DNA of 64,000 nt from Methylotenera versatilis 7 (GTDB taxonomy: Bacteria > Pseudomonadota > Gammaproteobacteria > Burkholderiales > Methylophilaceae), in assembly GCF_000799165.1 (NCBI RefSeq), contig NZ_JUGF01000002.1, forward strand, positions 992,001-1,056,000. Reading direction: 5' to 3'. Numbering within the stretch: the first letter of the stretch is position 1; the number at the start of each line of letters is the position of its first letter. This document shows positions 31,401 through 42,232 of the stretch, piece after piece. Both the position numbers and the translations under genes were made by a program. The notes below the pieces were generated by a model that worked only from the letters and a program-made list of their open reading frames with translations, searched no databases and was not told where the DNA came from.

Positions 31401-32713
31401 TCGTTATTTCACGTAATGGTGAAGTGATTATTGCTGATGAAAATGGTCGTGAGCGTGAGCGTCATAAAGTGCCGTACGGTGCAACATTAACTGTTACCGA
31501 TGGTAAAACAGTTAAAGCTGGTCAAGTGTTGGCAACATGGGATCCACATACCCGTCCAATTATTACGGAATATGCAGGTTTCATTAAGTTTGAGAACGTT
31601 GAAGAGGGTATCACTGTAGCTAAACAAATTGATGACGTAACAGGTCTGTCATCATTGGTGGTTATCGATCCTAAACAACGTGCGGGTCAAACCAAAGGTT
31701 TGCGTCCACAAGTTAAATTACTCGATGCTAATGGCATAGAAGTGAAAATTGCCGGTAGCGATTTGCCTGTAAACGTGACATTCCAATTGAGTTGCATTAT
31801 TACGGTTAAAGATGGTCAGGAAGTGGGTGTGGGTGAAGTAATTGCACGTATTCCACAAGAATCATCTAAAACACGTGATATTACCGGTGGTTTACCACGC
31901 GTAGCAGAATTGTTTGAAGCACGTTCACCAAAAGATGCTGGTATGTTGGCTGAAGTGACCGGTACTGTTTCATTCGGTAAGGATACAAAGGGTAAACAAC
32001 GTTTGGTGATTACCGATTTAGACGGTATCGCACATGAGTTCTTGATTCTCAAGGATAAGCACGTCACCACGCATGACGGTCAAGTAGTGACTAAAGGTGA
32101 AAGTATTGTTGACGGCCCAGCTGATCCGCAAGATATTTTACGTTTACAAGGCCGTGAAGCTTTGGCGCGTTATGTTATTGATGAAGTGCAAGATGTTTAT
32201 CGCTTGCAAGGCGTTAAGATCAATGACAAACACATTGAAGTGATTGTGCGTCAAATGTTACGTCGTGTTCGTATTTCAGATGCGGGTGATACAAGCTTTA
32301 TCTTGGGTGAACAAGTTGAGCGTGCTGATTTGTTAGCTGAGAATGAAAGAGTGATTGCGTTAGATAAACGTCCGGCAACATTTGAATACGTGCTATTAGG
32401 TATTACTAAAGCATCGCTTTCAACGGATTCGTTTATTTCTGCGGCATCGTTCCAAGAAACAACTCGTGTATTAACAGAAGCGGCAATTTTAGGTAAACGT
32501 GATGAATTGCGTGGCCTGAAGGAAAACGTGATTGTTGGTCGACTGATTCCAGCAGGTACTGGTCTGGCTTATCATGAGGCACGTAAGCGTGCGGCAGTTG
32601 CAGCTTTAACGCCAGCAACTCCTTCCGCCCAAATTGCAGCTGCAGAAGCATTGTTTGCTGATTCGACCGAAGCAGACGCTGAAACAACAATAGTAGAAAC
32701 ACCAGCTGAGTAA
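28454..32713 (+). CDS. rpoC: DNA-directed RNA polymerase, beta' subunit
   Basis: The beta' subunit carries the catalytic magnesium. 1419 residues. Zinc-ribbon Cys70, 72, 85 and 88 ([20 protein letters not shown]) and the catalytic NADFDGDQM with Asp460, 462 and 464 are intact. The start is TTG at 28454, with AAGGAG 8 bases upstream; it gives the family-typical [10 protein letters not shown]. It follows rpoB by 11 bases. A Thr/Glu-rich C-terminal tail ends the protein. Confidence 0.98.
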   Translation: MKALLDLFKQVTKEEEFDAIKIALASPEKIRSWSYGEVKKPETINYRTFKPERDGLFCSKIFGPIKDYECLCGKYKRLKHRGVICEKCGVEVTLSKVRRERMGHIELASPVAHIWFLKSLPSRLGMVLDIALRDIERVLYFEAFIVVDPGMTPLTRGQLLTEDDYIAKVEEYGDEFNAVMGAEAVRELLRTMNIHSEIETLRADLGATGSEAKIKKIAKRLKVLEAFQKSGIKPEWMILEILPVLPPELRPLVPLDGGRFATSDLNDLYRRVINRNNRLKRLLELKAPEIIVRNEKRMLQEAVDSLLDNGRRGKVMTGANKRPLKSLADMIKGKGGRFRQNLLGKRVDYSGRSVIVVGPTLKLHQCGLPKKMALELFKPFIFHKLEVLGLATTIKAAKKKVEEEGPEVWDILEDVIREHPVLLNRAPTLHRLGIQAFEPILIEGKAIQLHPLVCAAFNADFDGDQMAVHVPLSLEAQMEARTLMLASNNVLSPANGEPIIVPSQDIVLGLYYMTRDKIAARGEGMRFSDVKEVQRVFDQNLIDLHAKITVRIKEFDVDLDGVKTEKITRYETTVGRALLSEILPAGLPFSFIDKALKKKEISKLINASFRKVGIRDTVIFADKLMYTGYTYATKAGISISINDMLVPPEKTQLIAAAESEVKEIEDQYVSGLVTQGERYNKVVDIWGRAGDKVADAMMKQLREEAVLDANGKQAKDKDGKALKQESFNAIYMMADSGARGSAAQVRQLAGMRGLMAKPDGSIIETPIKANFRDGLNVLQYFISTHGARKGLADTALKTANSGYLTRRLVDVTQDLVVTEHDCGTTEGLVTKALVKGGEVVEPLHDRILGRTTVFDILHPETQAVVYAAGTLLGEDEVEKIDALGIDEVKVRTALTCDTRYGICAKCYGRDLGRGKLISMGEAVGVIAAQSIGEPGTQLTMRTFHIGGAVSRAASVSSVESKSNGVLSFTSTMRYVTNNRNEQIVISRNGEVIIADENGRERERHKVPYGATLTVTDGKTVKAGQVLATWDPHTRPIITEYAGFIKFENVEEGITVAKQIDDVTGLSSLVVIDPKQRAGQTKGLRPQVKLLDANGIEVKIAGSDLPVNVTFQLSCIITVKDGQEVGVGEVIARIPQESSKTRDITGGLPRVAELFEARSPKDAGMLAEVTGTVSFGKDTKGKQRLVITDLDGIAHEFLILKDKHVTTHDGQVVTKGESIVDGPADPQDILRLQGREALARYVIDEVQDVYRLQGVKINDKHIEVIVRQMLRRVRISDAGDTSFILGEQVERADLLAENERVIALDKRPATFEYVLLGITKASLSTDSFISAASFQETTRVLTEAAILGKRDELRGLKENVIVGRLIPAGTGLAYHEARKRAAVAALTPATPSAQIAAAEALFADSTEADAETTIVETPAE

Positions 32714-32742
32714 ACTAAGCGTTTTAAATTAAGTGCAGTAAA

Positions 32743-32775
32743 AATGTGTCAAGATAAATTTTATCTTGACACATT
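32743..32775. repeat. 33-base perfect palindrome in the rpoC-rpsL gap
   Basis: AATGTGTCAAGATAAA, one central T, TTTATCTTGACACATT: 16-bp arms without a mismatch. No T-run follows, so it is not a classical intrinsic terminator for rpoC. The right arm contains TTGACA, the -35 box of the candidate rpsL promoter. It could be an RNA hairpin, an operator, or both. Confidence 0.85.
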
Positions 32776-32794
32776 CACTCGTGCTAAATAGAAT
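32766..32794 (+). promoter_or_regulatory. Candidate str operon promoter (rpsL)
   Basis: TTGACA (32766-32771, perfect), 17 bases, TAGAAT (32789-32794). The predicted start is about 120 bases before rpsL. The -35 box is embedded in the palindrome 32743-32775. Confidence 0.7.
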
Positions 32795-32922
32795 ACTCGG
32801 TTTTCTAGATTAGCCATGCTGTAACTGACTTATGGTCAAAGTTATAGTTAGTTTGTTGGCTAAATTTTATGAACAAGCATTTTTGGATGCAGATAAGAAA
32901 TTTTTTATAGAGGTTATAGGCA

Positions 32923-33312
32923 ATGCCAACCATCAATCAGTTAATACGTAAGCCACGCGCTAAAGTGGTTACAAAAAGTAAAGTGCCTGCACTTGAATCT
33001 TGCCCACAAAAACGCGGTGTATGTACACGTGTTTACACCACAACGCCTAAAAAGCCTAACTCTGCATTACGTAAAGTTGCCAAGGTGCGCTTAACCAATG
33101 GCTACGAAGTAATTAGCTACATTGGTGGTGAAGGCCATAACTTGCAAGAGCATAGCGTGGTATTGCTGCGCGGCGGTCGTGTAAAAGACTTGCCAGGTGT
33201 GCGTTACCATATGGTGCGTGGTAGTTTGGATACGGCTGGTGTTAAAGACCGTAAACAATCACGTTCTAAATACGGTGCTAAACGTCCTAAAGAAGGTAAA
33301 GCAGCTAAATAA
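32923..33312 (+). CDS. rpsL: 30S ribosomal protein S12
   Basis: S12 is at the decoding centre. 129 residues, about five more than E. coli because of a Lys-rich end. [13 protein letters not shown] keeps Lys43 and GRVKDLPGV keeps Lys88, the positions whose change gives streptomycin resistance, so it looks streptomycin-sensitive. First gene of rpsL-rpsG-fusA-tuf. Confidence 0.98.
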   Translation: MPTINQLIRKPRAKVVTKSKVPALESCPQKRGVCTRVYTTTPKKPNSALRKVAKVRLTNGYEVISYIGGEGHNLQEHSVVLLRGGRVKDLPGVRYHMVRGSLDTAGVKDRKQSRSKYGAKRPKEGKAAK

Positions 33313-33395
33313 TTAGCGGTTAATTAAGGCGGCTTGAAATAGCCTTGTCAGCGCTGTTGCCGACTAAAATATATACAAAGAGAATTGAGAATAGT

Positions 33396-33866
33396 ATGCC
33401 AAGACGTAGAGAAGTTCCCAAGCGCCACATTTTGCCAGATCCTAAATTTGGTAGCACTGAAGTGTCTAAATTTGTAAATGTACTGATGACAGGCGGTAAA
33501 AAATCTGTTGCTGAGCGTATTTTATACGGCGCGTTTGATCAGGTAACTGGTAAGACTAGCAAAGATGCTTTAGAAGTATTTACTTTGGCGTTAACAAACC
33601 TGCGTCCGCTGGTTGAGGTTAAGAGTCGCCGTGTTGGTGGTGCCAACTATCAAGTGCCAGTAGAGGTTCGTCCGAGCCGCCGTAGTGCTTTGGCGATGCG
33701 TTGGTTGCGTGATGCTGCGCGTAAGCGTGGTGAAAAATCAATGGGCTTGCGTTTGGCGGCTGAGTTGATTGAGGCTTCTGAAGGTCGTGGCTCTGCGATG
33801 AAGAAGCGTGAAGAGGTTCATCGTATGGCAGAGGCTAATAAAGCGTTCTCGCATTTTAGATTTTAA
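33396..33866 (+). CDS. rpsG: 30S ribosomal protein S7
   Basis: S7 nucleates the 30S head and is the usual translational repressor of the str operon. 156 residues from ATG 33396, giving [20 protein letters not shown]; an upstream in-frame start at 33345 lies in the untranslated gap and adds unrelated residues. Confidence 0.97.
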   Translation: MPRRREVPKRHILPDPKFGSTEVSKFVNVLMTGGKKSVAERILYGAFDQVTGKTSKDALEVFTLALTNLRPLVEVKSRRVGGANYQVPVEVRPSRRSALAMRWLRDAARKRGEKSMGLRLAAELIEASEGRGSAMKKREEVHRMAEANKAFSHFRF

Positions 33867-33872
33867 TTAATA

Positions 33873-33909
33873 AATGTATCTTTTTTCATAAAAGGTACAT
33901 TCGTTTTTT
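33873..33909 (+). terminator. Terminator-like hairpin between rpsG and fusA
   Basis: AATGTATCTTTT, loop TTCAT, AAAAGGTACATT forms a 12-bp stem with one G-T pair, then CG and six T (33904-33909). It sits in the middle of the str operon, so it may attenuate fusA-tuf. Confidence 0.6.
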
Positions 33910-33963
33910 ATAAGCTCTTCATTAAGAATTTTAAGTGATAATATTTAAGCAAAGGTAATAACC

Positions 33964-36057
33964 GTGGCTCGTAAAACCCCCATTCAACGCTACCGTAATA
34001 TCGGTATTAGTGCACATATTGATGCTGGTAAAACTACAACATCTGAACGTATCCTTTTTTATACGGGCGTTACTCACAAAATTGGTGAGGTTCATAATGG
34101 TGCAGCTACAACGGACTGGATGGAGCAAGAACAAGAGCGTGGCATTACGATTACTTCATCAGCTGTTACCTGTTTCTGGAAGGGTATGGACTTCTCTCGC
34201 CCGGATCATCGAATTAATATTATTGATACTCCGGGTCACGTTGACTTTACGATTGAAGTAGAGCGCTCAATGCGCGTGCTGGATGGCGCGGTTATGGTTT
34301 ACTGTGCAGTGGGTGGCGTTCAGCCGCAATCTGAAACTGTTTGGCGTCAAGCTACTAAACATAAAGTTCCACGTTTGGCTTTTGTGAATAAGATGGACCG
34401 TACTGGTGCAAATTTTTTCAAAGTGGTTGATCAGATGAGAGCACGTCTGAAAGCGAATCCTGTGCCTATTGTTGTGCCTATTGGCGCTGAAGATACTTTC
34501 ACGGGCGTTGTTGATTTGATTAAGATGAAGGCTATTATCTGGGACGAAGCGTCTCAGGGTATGAAGTTTGAATACAAAGATGTTCCTGCTGATTTGGTTG
34601 AAGTTGCTAACAAGTGGCGTGAGAACATGGTTGAGGCTGCGGCTGAGTCTTCAGAAGAGATGATGAATAAATATTTGGAATCTGGCGAATTGTCAGAAGA
34701 TGAAATTATTCAAGGTTTGCGTGCACGTACAATCGCAAGCGAAATCCAACCGATGTTGTGTGGGTCGGCTTTTAAAAACAAAGGTGTTCAGCGCATGCTG
34801 GATGCCGTGTTAGATTTCTTGCCTTCTCCAGTGGATATTCCTGACGTTAGTGGTGAGACTGAATCTGGAGAGCCGATTACACGTAAGGCTGATGATGCGG
34901 AAAGCTTCTCTGCTTTGGCATTTAAAATGATGACTGACCCGTTTGTGGGCCAGCTTACTTTTGTGCGTGTGTATTCTGGTGTATTAACAAAAGGTGATAC
35001 AGTTTACAACGCGAACAGCGGACGCAAAGAGCGTATTGGTCGTATCGTTCAAATGAGTGCAAATGAGCGTATGGAGATTGATGAAATCCGCGCTGGCGAC
35101 ATTGCCGCTTGTATCGGTCTGAAGGATATTACAACTGGTGAAACTTTATGTGCGGTAGATAATCCGATTATCCTTGAGCGTATGGTATTCCCTGAGCCGG
35201 TTATTCACGTTGCTGTTGAGCCTAAAACTAAAGCTGACCAAGAGAAAATGGGTATTGCTTTGGGACGTTTGGCGCAAGAAGATCCTTCATTCCGCGTGCG
35301 TTCTGATGAAGAGTCAGGTCAAACGATTATTTCTGGAATGGGTGAGTTGCACTTAGATATTATCGTTGATCGTATGAAGCGTGAATTCAACGTTGAGGCC
35401 AGTGTTGGTGCGCCGCAAGTTGCTTACCGTGAAGCGATTAAGAAGAAAGTTGAAGTGGAAGGCAAGTTTGTTAAGCAGTCTGGGGGTAAGGGTCAGTATG
35501 GACATGTATGGCTGATTCTTGAACCAAACGAGCAAGGCAAAGGTTTTGAGTTCGTTGATCAAATCAAGGGTGGTACTGTGCCACGCGAATTCATTCCTGC
35601 AGTTGAGAAGGGTTTGCGCGAAACTATCCCTAGCGGCATTCTTGCCGGCTTCCCGGTGGTTGATGTTAAGGTGACCTTGTTTGATGGTTCATACCATGAT
35701 GTTGACTCGAATGAGAACGCATTTAAGATGGCGGCTTCTATCGGTTTCAAAGATGGTATGCGTAAAGCTGATCCAGTGTTGCTTGAGCCTATCATGGCCG
35801 TTGAAGTTGAAACACCAGAAGATTATATGGGTGATGTGATGGGTGATTTGTCATCTCGTCGAGGCATGATTCAAGGTATGGAAGACACTGCCAGTGGTGG
35901 TAAAGCGATTCGTGCTGAAGTGCCATTGTCGGAAATGTTCGGCTATGCAACAACTGTGCGTTCATTGTCACAAGGTCGTGCGAGTTACAGTATGGAATTC
36001 AAGCATTATGCTGAAGCTCCGCGAAACGTGGCTGAAGCCATTATGAACAAGAAATAG
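33964..36057 (+). CDS. fusA: Elongation factor G
   Basis: EF-G is the translocase GTPase. 697 residues with the P-loop AHIDAGKT (17-24), [16 protein letters not shown], and the five-domain order. The start is GTG at 33964, giving [15 protein letters not shown]. It lies 97 bases after rpsG, beyond a terminator-like hairpin, and 46 bases before tuf. Confidence 0.98.
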   Translation: MARKTPIQRYRNIGISAHIDAGKTTTSERILFYTGVTHKIGEVHNGAATTDWMEQEQERGITITSSAVTCFWKGMDFSRPDHRINIIDTPGHVDFTIEVERSMRVLDGAVMVYCAVGGVQPQSETVWRQATKHKVPRLAFVNKMDRTGANFFKVVDQMRARLKANPVPIVVPIGAEDTFTGVVDLIKMKAIIWDEASQGMKFEYKDVPADLVEVANKWRENMVEAAAESSEEMMNKYLESGELSEDEIIQGLRARTIASEIQPMLCGSAFKNKGVQRMLDAVLDFLPSPVDIPDVSGETESGEPITRKADDAESFSALAFKMMTDPFVGQLTFVRVYSGVLTKGDTVYNANSGRKERIGRIVQMSANERMEIDEIRAGDIAACIGLKDITTGETLCAVDNPIILERMVFPEPVIHVAVEPKTKADQEKMGIALGRLAQEDPSFRVRSDEESGQTIISGMGELHLDIIVDRMKREFNVEASVGAPQVAYREAIKKKVEVEGKFVKQSGGKGQYGHVWLILEPNEQGKGFEFVDQIKGGTVPREFIPAVEKGLRETIPSGILAGFPVVDVKVTLFDGSYHDVDSNENAFKMAASIGFKDGMRKADPVLLEPIMAVEVETPEDYMGDVMGDLSSRRGMIQGMEDTASGGKAIRAEVPLSEMFGYATTVRSLSQGRASYSMEFKHYAEAPRNVAEAIMNKK

Positions 36058-36103
36058 TCCATTACTAAATTAAATTTTAAAATTGAAATAAAAGGAAATA
36101 ATC

Positions 36104-37294
36104 ATGGCAAAAGGCAAATTTGAACGGACCAAGCCACACGTCAACGTAGGTACGATTGGCCACGTGGATCACGGTAAAACAACATTAACGGCAGCGATCA
36201 CGACAGTGCTGACAAAGAAATTTGGCGGCGAAGCGAAAGACTACGCACAAATTGACAGTGCGCCAGAAGAAAAAGCACGTGGTATTACCATTAACACCTC
36301 TCACGTCGAGTACGAGACGGAAACACGTCACTACGCACACGTAGACTGTCCTGGTCACGCTGACTATGTTAAAAACATGATTACCGGCGCAGCCCAAATG
36401 GACGGTGCGATCCTTGTTTGTTCAGCAGCTGACGGCCCAATGCCGCAAACACGTGAGCACATCTTGTTGGCACGTCAAGTTGGCGTACCTTACATCGTTG
36501 TGTTCTTAAACAAAGCAGACATGGTTGATGACCCTGAGTTGTTAGAGCTGGTTGAAATGGAAGTGCGTGAATTGCTCAGCAAATACGACTTCCCGGGCGA
36601 CGACACCCCAATCATCCATGGCTCAGCTAAATTAGCCTTGGAAGGTGACCAATCACCAATCGGCGAACCAGCGATCTTCAAATTAGCAGAAGCATTAGAT
36701 ACTTACATCCCAATGCCTGAGCGTGCGATTGACGGCACATTCCTGATGCCAGTAGAAGACGTATTTTCAATCTCTGGTCGTGGTACTGTGGTAACAGGCC
36801 GTATCGAACGCGGTATTGTAAAAGTCGGTGACGAGATTGAAATCGTTGGTCTTAAAGACACGGTAAAAACAACTTGTACTGGTGTTGAAATGTTCCGTAA
36901 ATTGCTAGACCAAGGTCAAGCAGGCGATAACGTTGGTGTATTGCTACGCGGTACTAAACGTGAAGATATCGAACGTGGTCAAGTATTGTCTAAATCAGGC
37001 TCTATCAAACCACACACCAAATTCACAGCAGAAATCTACGTGCTAGGTAAAGATGAAGGCGGTCGTCACACACCATTCTTCAACGGCTACCGTCCACAAT
37101 TCTACTTCCGTACGACAGACGTAACAGGCGCGGTTGAATTGCCAGCAGGTACAGAAATGGTCATGCCAGGTGATAACGTATCAATCACTGTGCAACTGAT
37201 TGCACCAATCGCGATGGAAGATGGATTGCGTTTCGCGATTCGTGAAGGTGGCCGTACTGTTGGTGCAGGTGTGGTTGCTAAGATTATTGAATAG
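36104..37294 (+). CDS. tuf: Elongation factor Tu, copy 2
   Basis: It encodes the same 396-residue protein as copy 1, with the tufA context after fusA. AAGGAAATAATC before the start is unlike the copy 1 leader, so near-identity begins at the ATG and runs about 10 bases past the stop (TTAGGTTTTA). Differences from copy 1 are at 37162, 37228 and 37231 only, all silent. This pattern is expected from gene conversion between tuf copies. Confidence 0.99.
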   Translation: MAKGKFERTKPHVNVGTIGHVDHGKTTLTAAITTVLTKKFGGEAKDYAQIDSAPEEKARGITINTSHVEYETETRHYAHVDCPGHADYVKNMITGAAQMDGAILVCSAADGPMPQTREHILLARQVGVPYIVVFLNKADMVDDPELLELVEMEVRELLSKYDFPGDDTPIIHGSAKLALEGDQSPIGEPAIFKLAEALDTYIPMPERAIDGTFLMPVEDVFSISGRGTVVTGRIERGIVKVGDEIEIVGLKDTVKTTCTGVEMFRKLLDQGQAGDNVGVLLRGTKREDIERGQVLSKSGSIKPHTKFTAEIYVLGKDEGGRHTPFFNGYRPQFYFRTTDVTGAVELPAGTEMVMPGDNVSITVQLIAPIAMEDGLRFAIREGGRTVGAGVVAKIIE

Positions 37295-37316
37295 TTAGGT
37301 TTTAATTTTAATTAAG

Positions 37317-37347
37317 CGGCAGGCTTTAGCCTGCCGTTTCGCTCTTT
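37317..37347 (+). terminator. Hairpin between tuf copy 2 and rpsJ
   Basis: CGGCAGGC, loop TTTA, GCCTGCCG, then TTTCGCTCTTT. A GC-rich 8-bp stem with an interrupted T-run; a partial terminator or attenuator just before rpsJ. Confidence 0.6.
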
Positions 37348-37361
37348 AAAGGAAAAGTAAA

Positions 37362-37670
37362 ATGGCAGCTCAAAAAATTCGTATTCGCTTGAAAGCATTT
37401 GATTATCGTTTGATTGATCAATCTGCTCAGGAAATCGTAGAAACAGCTAAACGTACAGGCGCAGTAGTTAAAGGCCCGGTGCCGTTGCCAACACGTATTG
37501 AACGTTTTGATATTTTACGTTCACCACACGTGAATAAAACATCGCGTGATCAGTTCGAAATTCGTACACACCAACGTTTAATGGACATTGTTGACCCGAC
37601 TGATAAAACAGTTGATGCATTGATGAAGTTAGATTTGCCGGCTGGTGTGGATGTAGAGATTAAATTGTAA
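37362..37670 (+). CDS. rpsJ: 30S ribosomal protein S10
   Basis: S10 (NusE) is a 30S head protein and an antitermination partner of NusB and NusG. 102 residues with the conserved [14 protein letters not shown] start and [19 protein letters not shown] loop. Start has AAAGGAAAAG upstream. It is separated from rplC by 138 bases that hold a promoter and a hairpin, unlike the tight spacing of E. coli. Confidence 0.98.
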   Translation: MAAQKIRIRLKAFDYRLIDQSAQEIVETAKRTGAVVKGPVPLPTRIERFDILRSPHVNKTSRDQFEIRTHQRLMDIVDPTDKTVDALMKLDLPAGVDVEIKL

Positions 37671-37713
37671 GTAATTTAAGCTTTAAATTAGTATTAAGTG
37701 TTGTAAAAAGTTA

Positions 37714-37742
37714 TTGTAATAAAATCATGGGTTCGGTATAAT
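37714..37742 (+). promoter_or_regulatory. Candidate promoter between rpsJ and rplC
   Basis: TTGTAA (37714-37719), 17 bases, TATAAT (37737-37742, perfect) followed by CCGCGC. It would drive rplC to rpsQ separately from rpsJ. Confidence 0.65.
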
Positions 37743-37755
37743 CCGCGCTCTTTCA

Positions 37756-37783
37756 CAGAAGTCGGTCAATTGTAATCGGCTTC
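37756..37783 (+). promoter_or_regulatory. Leader hairpin before rplC
   Basis: AGAAGTCG pairs with CGGCTTCT (one G-T pair), loop of 12 bases, then TTTAACT. It lies directly downstream of the candidate promoter and may be the target of an autoregulator such as L4; that is inference. Confidence 0.45.
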
Positions 37784-37808
37784 TTTAACTAAAAATAAGG
37801 ATACGATC

Positions 37809-38474
37809 ATGAGCTTAGGGCTTATTGGTCGCAAGGTGGGCATGACCCGCGTGTTTACTGATGATGGCGCAAGCATCCCGGTAACCGTGTTGGAAGTTGT
37901 TCCTAACCGTGTGACACAGATCAAGACAATCGCGAGCGATGGCTATACAGGCCTTCAAATTGCTCACGGCGAGCGTCGTGCTAGCCGCATCAACAAAGCG
38001 CTTACTGGCCATTATGCCAAAGCGGGTGTTGCTGCTGGTTCTGGCATCAAGGAATTCAATGTTTCTGCTGATGTTTTAAGTGGCTATCAAGTTGGTGGCA
38101 GCATCACAGTGGAAATTTTCTCAGCAGGTCAAATCGTTGATGTGACTGGTACCTCGATCGGTAAAGGCTTTGCTGGCGCAATTAAACGCCATCATTTTAG
38201 CTCTAACCGCGCGTCGCACGGTAACTCTAAATCACATAACGTTCCTGGTTCAATCGGTATGGCGCAGGATCCGGGTCGAGTATTCCCTGGTAAGCGCATG
38301 CCTGGCCATTTAGGTGACGTGACAGTTACAACACAGAATCTAGAAATAGTGCGTGTTGACGTAGAGCGTAACCTATTGTTGATTAAAGGTGCGATTCCTG
38401 GCTCTAAAGGTGGCGACGTTGTTGTGCGTCCGGCCGTTAAAGTTAAGCTCCATAAATCTAAGGGAGCTAAATAA
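37809..38474 (+). CDS. rplC: 50S ribosomal protein L3
   Basis: L3 reaches the peptidyl-transferase centre. 221 residues; [12 protein letters not shown] and [20 protein letters not shown] (with the Gln that is methylated in E. coli) are present. Stop overlaps the rplD start by one base. Confidence 0.98.
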   Translation: MSLGLIGRKVGMTRVFTDDGASIPVTVLEVVPNRVTQIKTIASDGYTGLQIAHGERRASRINKALTGHYAKAGVAAGSGIKEFNVSADVLSGYQVGGSITVEIFSAGQIVDVTGTSIGKGFAGAIKRHHFSSNRASHGNSKSHNVPGSIGMAQDPGRVFPGKRMPGHLGDVTVTTQNLEIVRVDVERNLLLIKGAIPGSKGGDVVVRPAVKVKLHKSKGAK

Positions 38475-39100
38475 TGGAACTCAAATTAATCGATAAAAAC
38501 GGTAAAGCCGCTAAAAAAGGCGTTGACGTTTCTGAAGTGACATTTGGTCGCGAGTTTAACGAAGCTCTAGTGCATCAAGTTGTAGTTGCGTATATGGCAA
38601 ATGCCCGTACTGCGACTCGCGCACAAAAAGGTCGTGATAACGTGGCACATACCACACACAAGCCATATGCTCAAAAAGGTACTGGTAACGCACGTGCAGG
38701 TATGAGCTCAAGTCCTATCTGGCGTGGAGGTGGACGTGCATTCCCTAATTCACCAAACGAGAATTTTAGTCACAAAGTAAACCGTAAAGCTTACCGTGCT
38801 GGTATGCAAACGATTTTGTCTGAATTAGTGCGTCAAGAGCGCATTACCGTTGTTGAAGAATTCAAAATCGACACACCGAAAACAAAACAATTTGTAGAAA
38901 AAATTAAAGGTCTAGGTTATGCCGACGGCGTTTTATTGTTAACAGACGGTTTTGATGAGAACTTGTATTTGTCATCACGTAACTTAACCAATGTTATGGT
39001 AGTTGAAGCGCAATTCGCTGACCCAGTTAGCTTAGTTCGTTTCCCTAAAGTACTGGCAACCGCAGGTGCAGTTAAAAAACTTGAGGAGTTGCTAGCATGA
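38474..39100 (+). CDS. rplD: 50S ribosomal protein L4
   Basis: L4 lines the exit tunnel and autoregulates the S10 operon in E. coli. 208 residues with the tunnel loop segment [20 protein letters not shown]. It overlaps rplC (one base) and rplW (four bases). Confidence 0.98.
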   Translation: MELKLIDKNGKAAKKGVDVSEVTFGREFNEALVHQVVVAYMANARTATRAQKGRDNVAHTTHKPYAQKGTGNARAGMSSSPIWRGGGRAFPNSPNENFSHKVNRKAYRAGMQTILSELVRQERITVVEEFKIDTPKTKQFVEKIKGLGYADGVLLLTDGFDENLYLSSRNLTNVMVVEAQFADPVSLVRFPKVLATAGAVKKLEELLA

Positions 39101-39411
39101 TGACCGCGATTACAAAATCTCAAGATCGCTTATTGCAAGTGATTTTAGCGCCACAAATCACAGAGAAAGCAACATACATTGCCGATAAACATCAGCAAAT
39201 TGCTTTTAAAGTACGCACTGATGCGACTAAGTTTGAAATTAAAGCTGCAGTTGAGCTTGTTTTTAAAGTTGAAGTTGATAAGGTCGCTACGATTAATGTG
39301 GGTGGCAAAATTAAACGCGCTGGCAAACGTATCGGCAAGCGTAACGACTGGAAAAAGGCTTATGTGAGCTTAAAACCAGGTCAAGAAATTAACTTCGCAG
39401 CGGGCGAATAA
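39097..39411 (+). CDS. rplW: 50S ribosomal protein L23
   Basis: L23 sits at the tunnel exit and docks trigger factor and SRP. 104 residues. Two ATG codons at 39097 and 39100 overlap the rplD stop; either could start. [11 protein letters not shown] and [18 protein letters not shown] are typical. Confidence 0.97.
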   Translation: MMTAITKSQDRLLQVILAPQITEKATYIADKHQQIAFKVRTDATKFEIKAAVELVFKVEVDKVATINVGGKIKRAGKRIGKRNDWKKAYVSLKPGQEINFAAGE

Positions 39412-39422
39412 GGAGAGAAGAT

Positions 39423-40256
39423 ATGGCATTAGTTAAAGTCAAACCAACTTCCCCCGGTCGTCGTGGTGTAGTAAAGGTCGTAACACCAGATCTTTATAAA
39501 GGTAAGCCACACGCGCCGCTGTTGGAAAGTCAAAGTAAACACGCGGGTCGTAATAATAACGGCCGTATTACAACACGCCATCAAGGTGGTGGACATAAGC
39601 AACATTATCGCTTAATCGATTTCCGTCGTAACAAAGACGGTATTCCTGCGAAAGTGGAGCATATTGAGTACGATCCAAATCGTACGGCACATATTGCATT
39701 GCTTTGTTATGCTGATGGTGAGCGTCGTTACATTATTGCGCCACGTGGTATTGCTGCTGGTGCGCAATTGATTAGCGGTGCAGAAGCGCCTATCAAGGTA
39801 GGTAATGCATTGCCATTGCGTAATATTCCAGTGGGTAGCACGATTCATTGTATTGAATTGCAGCCAGGTAAAGGTGCGCAAATTGCGCGCTCTGCGGGTA
39901 CTTCAGTGCAGTTGTTAGCACGTGAAGGTGCATATGCTCAGTTACGTTTACGTTCTGGAGAGGTTCGCCGCGTTCACGTAGATTGCAAAGCAACTTTAGG
40001 TGAGGTGGGTAACGAGGAGCATTCATTGCGTTCAATCGGTAAGGCTGGTGCAATGCGCTGGCGTGGTGTTCGCCCAACCGTTCGCGGTGTGGTGATGAAC
40101 CCGGTTGATCACCCGCACGGTGGTGGTGAAGGTCGTACTGCTGCTGGTATGAATCCAGTCAGTCCATGGGGTATTAAAACGAAGGGTTATCGTACACGTA
40201 GCAATAAGCGTACTGATAACATGCGTATCAGTCGTCGTCCGAGAGGCGTAAGGTAA
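39423..40256 (+). CDS. rplB: 50S ribosomal protein L2
   Basis: L2 helps form the peptidyl-transferase centre. 277 residues; the [14 protein letters not shown] loop with the functionally important His lies at about 225-238. The N-terminal [16 protein letters not shown] is typical. Confidence 0.98.
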   Translation: MALVKVKPTSPGRRGVVKVVTPDLYKGKPHAPLLESQSKHAGRNNNGRITTRHQGGGHKQHYRLIDFRRNKDGIPAKVEHIEYDPNRTAHIALLCYADGERRYIIAPRGIAAGAQLISGAEAPIKVGNALPLRNIPVGSTIHCIELQPGKGAQIARSAGTSVQLLAREGAYAQLRLRSGEVRRVHVDCKATLGEVGNEEHSLRSIGKAGAMRWRGVRPTVRGVVMNPVDHPHGGGEGRTAAGMNPVSPWGIKTKGYRTRSNKRTDNMRISRRPRGVR

Positions 40257-40260
40257 TCAT

Positions 40261-40536
40261 ATGGCACGTTCAATTAAAAAAGGTCCATTTATTGATGGTC
40301 ATTTGGCAAAAAAAGTAGAAGTCGCAGCCGCTGCGCGCGATCGTAAACCAATTAAAACTTGGTCACGTCGTTCTACTATTTTGCCGGATTTTATTGGTTT
40401 AACCATTGCGATTCACAATGGTAAGCAACACATTCCCGTGTTGATTTCTGAAAACATGGTTGGTCATAAGCTCGGTGAGTTTGCGTTAACACGCACATTC
40501 AAGGGTCATGCGGCTGATAGAAAAGCGAAGAAATAG
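40261..40536 (+). CDS. rpsS: 30S ribosomal protein S19
   Basis: S19 is a 30S head protein that forms a dimer-like pair with S13. 91 residues with [11 protein letters not shown] and [15 protein letters not shown]. Four bases after rplB. Confidence 0.98.
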   Translation: MARSIKKGPFIDGHLAKKVEVAAAARDRKPIKTWSRRSTILPDFIGLTIAIHNGKQHIPVLISENMVGHKLGEFALTRTFKGHAADRKAKK

Positions 40537-40542
40537 AGGCCT

Positions 40543-40875
40543 ATGATGCAAGTAACTGCAATATTAAGAGGCGTTCACCTTTCTCCGCAAAAAGCGCGTT
40601 TGGTGGCTGACCTTGTTCGTGGCAAAAAAGTAGATCATGCATTAAATATTTTAAATTTCACGCCAAAAAAAGGTGCTGAACTAATTAAAAAAGTGGTCGA
40701 GTCTGCAATTGCTAATGCTGAACATAACAATGGGGCTGATATTGATGAGTTGAAGGTTACTTCAATTTATGTTGATAAAGGCATTGTGCTTAAACGTATT
40801 CGCCCACGTGCAAAAGGTCGTGCGGGTCGTATTACTAAACCAACCTGTCACATTCATGTGACTGTCGGTAACTAA
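40543..40875 (+). CDS. rplV: 50S ribosomal protein L22
   Basis: L22 lines the exit tunnel; its hairpin tip ([12 protein letters not shown], about 86-97) is the site of macrolide-resistance changes and looks intact. 110 residues. Tandem ATG codons at 40543 and 40546. Confidence 0.98.
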   Translation: MMQVTAILRGVHLSPQKARLVADLVRGKKVDHALNILNFTPKKGAELIKKVVESAIANAEHNNGADIDELKVTSIYVDKGIVLKRIRPRAKGRAGRITKPTCHIHVTVGN

Positions 40876-40884
40876 AGGATAATC

Positions 40885-41619
40885 ATGGGTCAAAAAATTC
40901 ATCCAATTGGTTTCCGTCTGAGTGTCCAAAAAAATTGGGCTTCACGTTGGTATGCCAATAGCAAAAACTTTCCTGCCATGTTGCAAAGCGACATTAAAGT
41001 ACGTGAGTTTTTAAATAAAAAATTAGCAAGTGCAGCAGTAAGCAGAATCGTTATTGAGCGCCCTGCAAAAAATGCAAAAATCACCATTCACAGTGCCCGT
41101 CCAGGGGTGGTGATCGGTAAAAAAGGTGAGGATATCGAGTCTTTACGCGCTAGCTTGCAAGGTTTGATGGGCGTTCCTGTTCATCTGAACATTGAAGAAG
41201 TGCGTAAACCTGAGATCGATGCAACATTGATTGCACAGTCTATCGCTCAACAACTTGAAAAGCGTGTGATGTTCCGTCGTGCCATGAAACGTGCTATGCA
41301 AAATGCAATGCGCCTAGGTGCTCAAGGTATCAAGATCATGAGTTCAGGTCGTTTGAATGGTATCGAGATTGCGCGTACTGAGTGGTATCGCGAAGGCCGT
41401 GTGCCACTCCATACATTGCGTGCTGATATTGATTACGGTGTTGCTGAGGCTTCAACGACATACGGTATTATCGGTATTAAAGTGTGGGTATTCAAAGGCG
41501 AGATTTTTGCTGATAACGTACCAACACCAATTGGTGCTACAGCGCCAGCTGCTACTCCAGCTGCTGAACCAGAGAAAAAAGTAAGAAAGCCGAGGGCTAA
41601 AGATGCTGCAACCGTCTAG
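40885..41619 (+). CDS. rpsC: 30S ribosomal protein S3
   Basis: S3 belongs to the mRNA entry channel. 244 residues with the KH-domain [14 protein letters not shown] near 74-87 and a C-terminal Ala/Pro- and Lys/Arg-rich tail. It overlaps rplP by 17 bases in another frame. Confidence 0.97.
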   Translation: MGQKIHPIGFRLSVQKNWASRWYANSKNFPAMLQSDIKVREFLNKKLASAAVSRIVIERPAKNAKITIHSARPGVVIGKKGEDIESLRASLQGLMGVPVHLNIEEVRKPEIDATLIAQSIAQQLEKRVMFRRAMKRAMQNAMRLGAQGIKIMSSGRLNGIEIARTEWYREGRVPLHTLRADIDYGVAEASTTYGIIGIKVWVFKGEIFADNVPTPIGATAPAATPAAEPEKKVRKPRAKDAATV

Positions 41620-42019
41620 ACAAAAATACCGCAAGATGCAAAAAGGCCGTAATAAAGGCATTGCAACGACTGGTAATAAAGTAAGTTTTGGTGATTTTGG
41701 ATTAAAAGCAATTGGTCGCGGCCGTTTGACTGCACGTCAAATTGAAGCGGCACGTCGCGTCATGACACGTCACATTAAACGTGGTGGTCGTGTGTGGATC
41801 CGCATTTTCCCAGATCAACCAATTTCTAAAAAACCTGCTGAAGTACGTATGGGTAACGGTAAAGGTAGTACAGAGTACTACGTAGCACAAATCCAGCCAG
41901 GTAAAATGTTGTACGAAATGGACGGCGTTAGCGAAGAGCTTGCGCGTGAAGCGTTCCGTTTGGCGGCTGCTAAGCTACCAATCGAAACTACTTTCATGAC
42001 ACGTCAAATCGGCAGTTAA
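41603..42019 (+). CDS. rplP: 50S ribosomal protein L16
   Basis: L16 helps place tRNA in the A site. 138 residues, start [19 protein letters not shown], with [23 protein letters not shown] split over about 60-82. It starts inside the 3' end of rpsC, which suggests coupled translation. Confidence 0.97.
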   Translation: MLQPSRQKYRKMQKGRNKGIATTGNKVSFGDFGLKAIGRGRLTARQIEAARRVMTRHIKRGGRVWIRIFPDQPISKKPAEVRMGNGKGSTEYYVAQIQPGKMLYEMDGVSEELAREAFRLAAAKLPIETTFMTRQIGS

Positions 42020-42035
42020 GAAAAGGCGAGCTAAA

Positions 42036-42230
42036 ATGAAAGCTTTAGATTTAAGAGCAAAAAGTGTTGATGAGTTGAATGCTGAATTGATTGAATTGCG
42101 CCGTGCGCAATTTTCACTTCGTATGCAAGTTGCAACACAACAATTAACCAAAGTAGATCAGCTAGGTAAAGTACGCAAGGATGTTGCGCGTGTAAAGCTT
42201 GTTTTGGCTGAGAAAGCGAAACAGGCATAA
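42036..42230 (+). CDS. rpmC: 50S ribosomal protein L29
   Basis: A 64-residue two-helix protein near the tunnel exit. [20 protein letters not shown] and [11 protein letters not shown] are typical. Two bases before rpsQ. Confidence 0.96.
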   Translation: MKALDLRAKSVDELNAELIELRRAQFSLRMQVATQQLTKVDQLGKVRKDVARVKLVLAEKAKQA

Positions 42231-42232
42231 TC

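Noticed and set aside
32724-32752. Antisense promoter from the left arm of the rpoC-rpsL palindrome
   Set aside because: The minus-strand TTGACA has no convincing -10 box at 16-18 bases.
19252-37294. The tuf duplication as a mobile element or recent tandem duplication
   Set aside because: Each copy is in its expected ancestral context (tRNA-tuf-secE and fusA-tuf-rpsJ), with unrelated flanks and no terminal repeats; gene conversion explains the identity.
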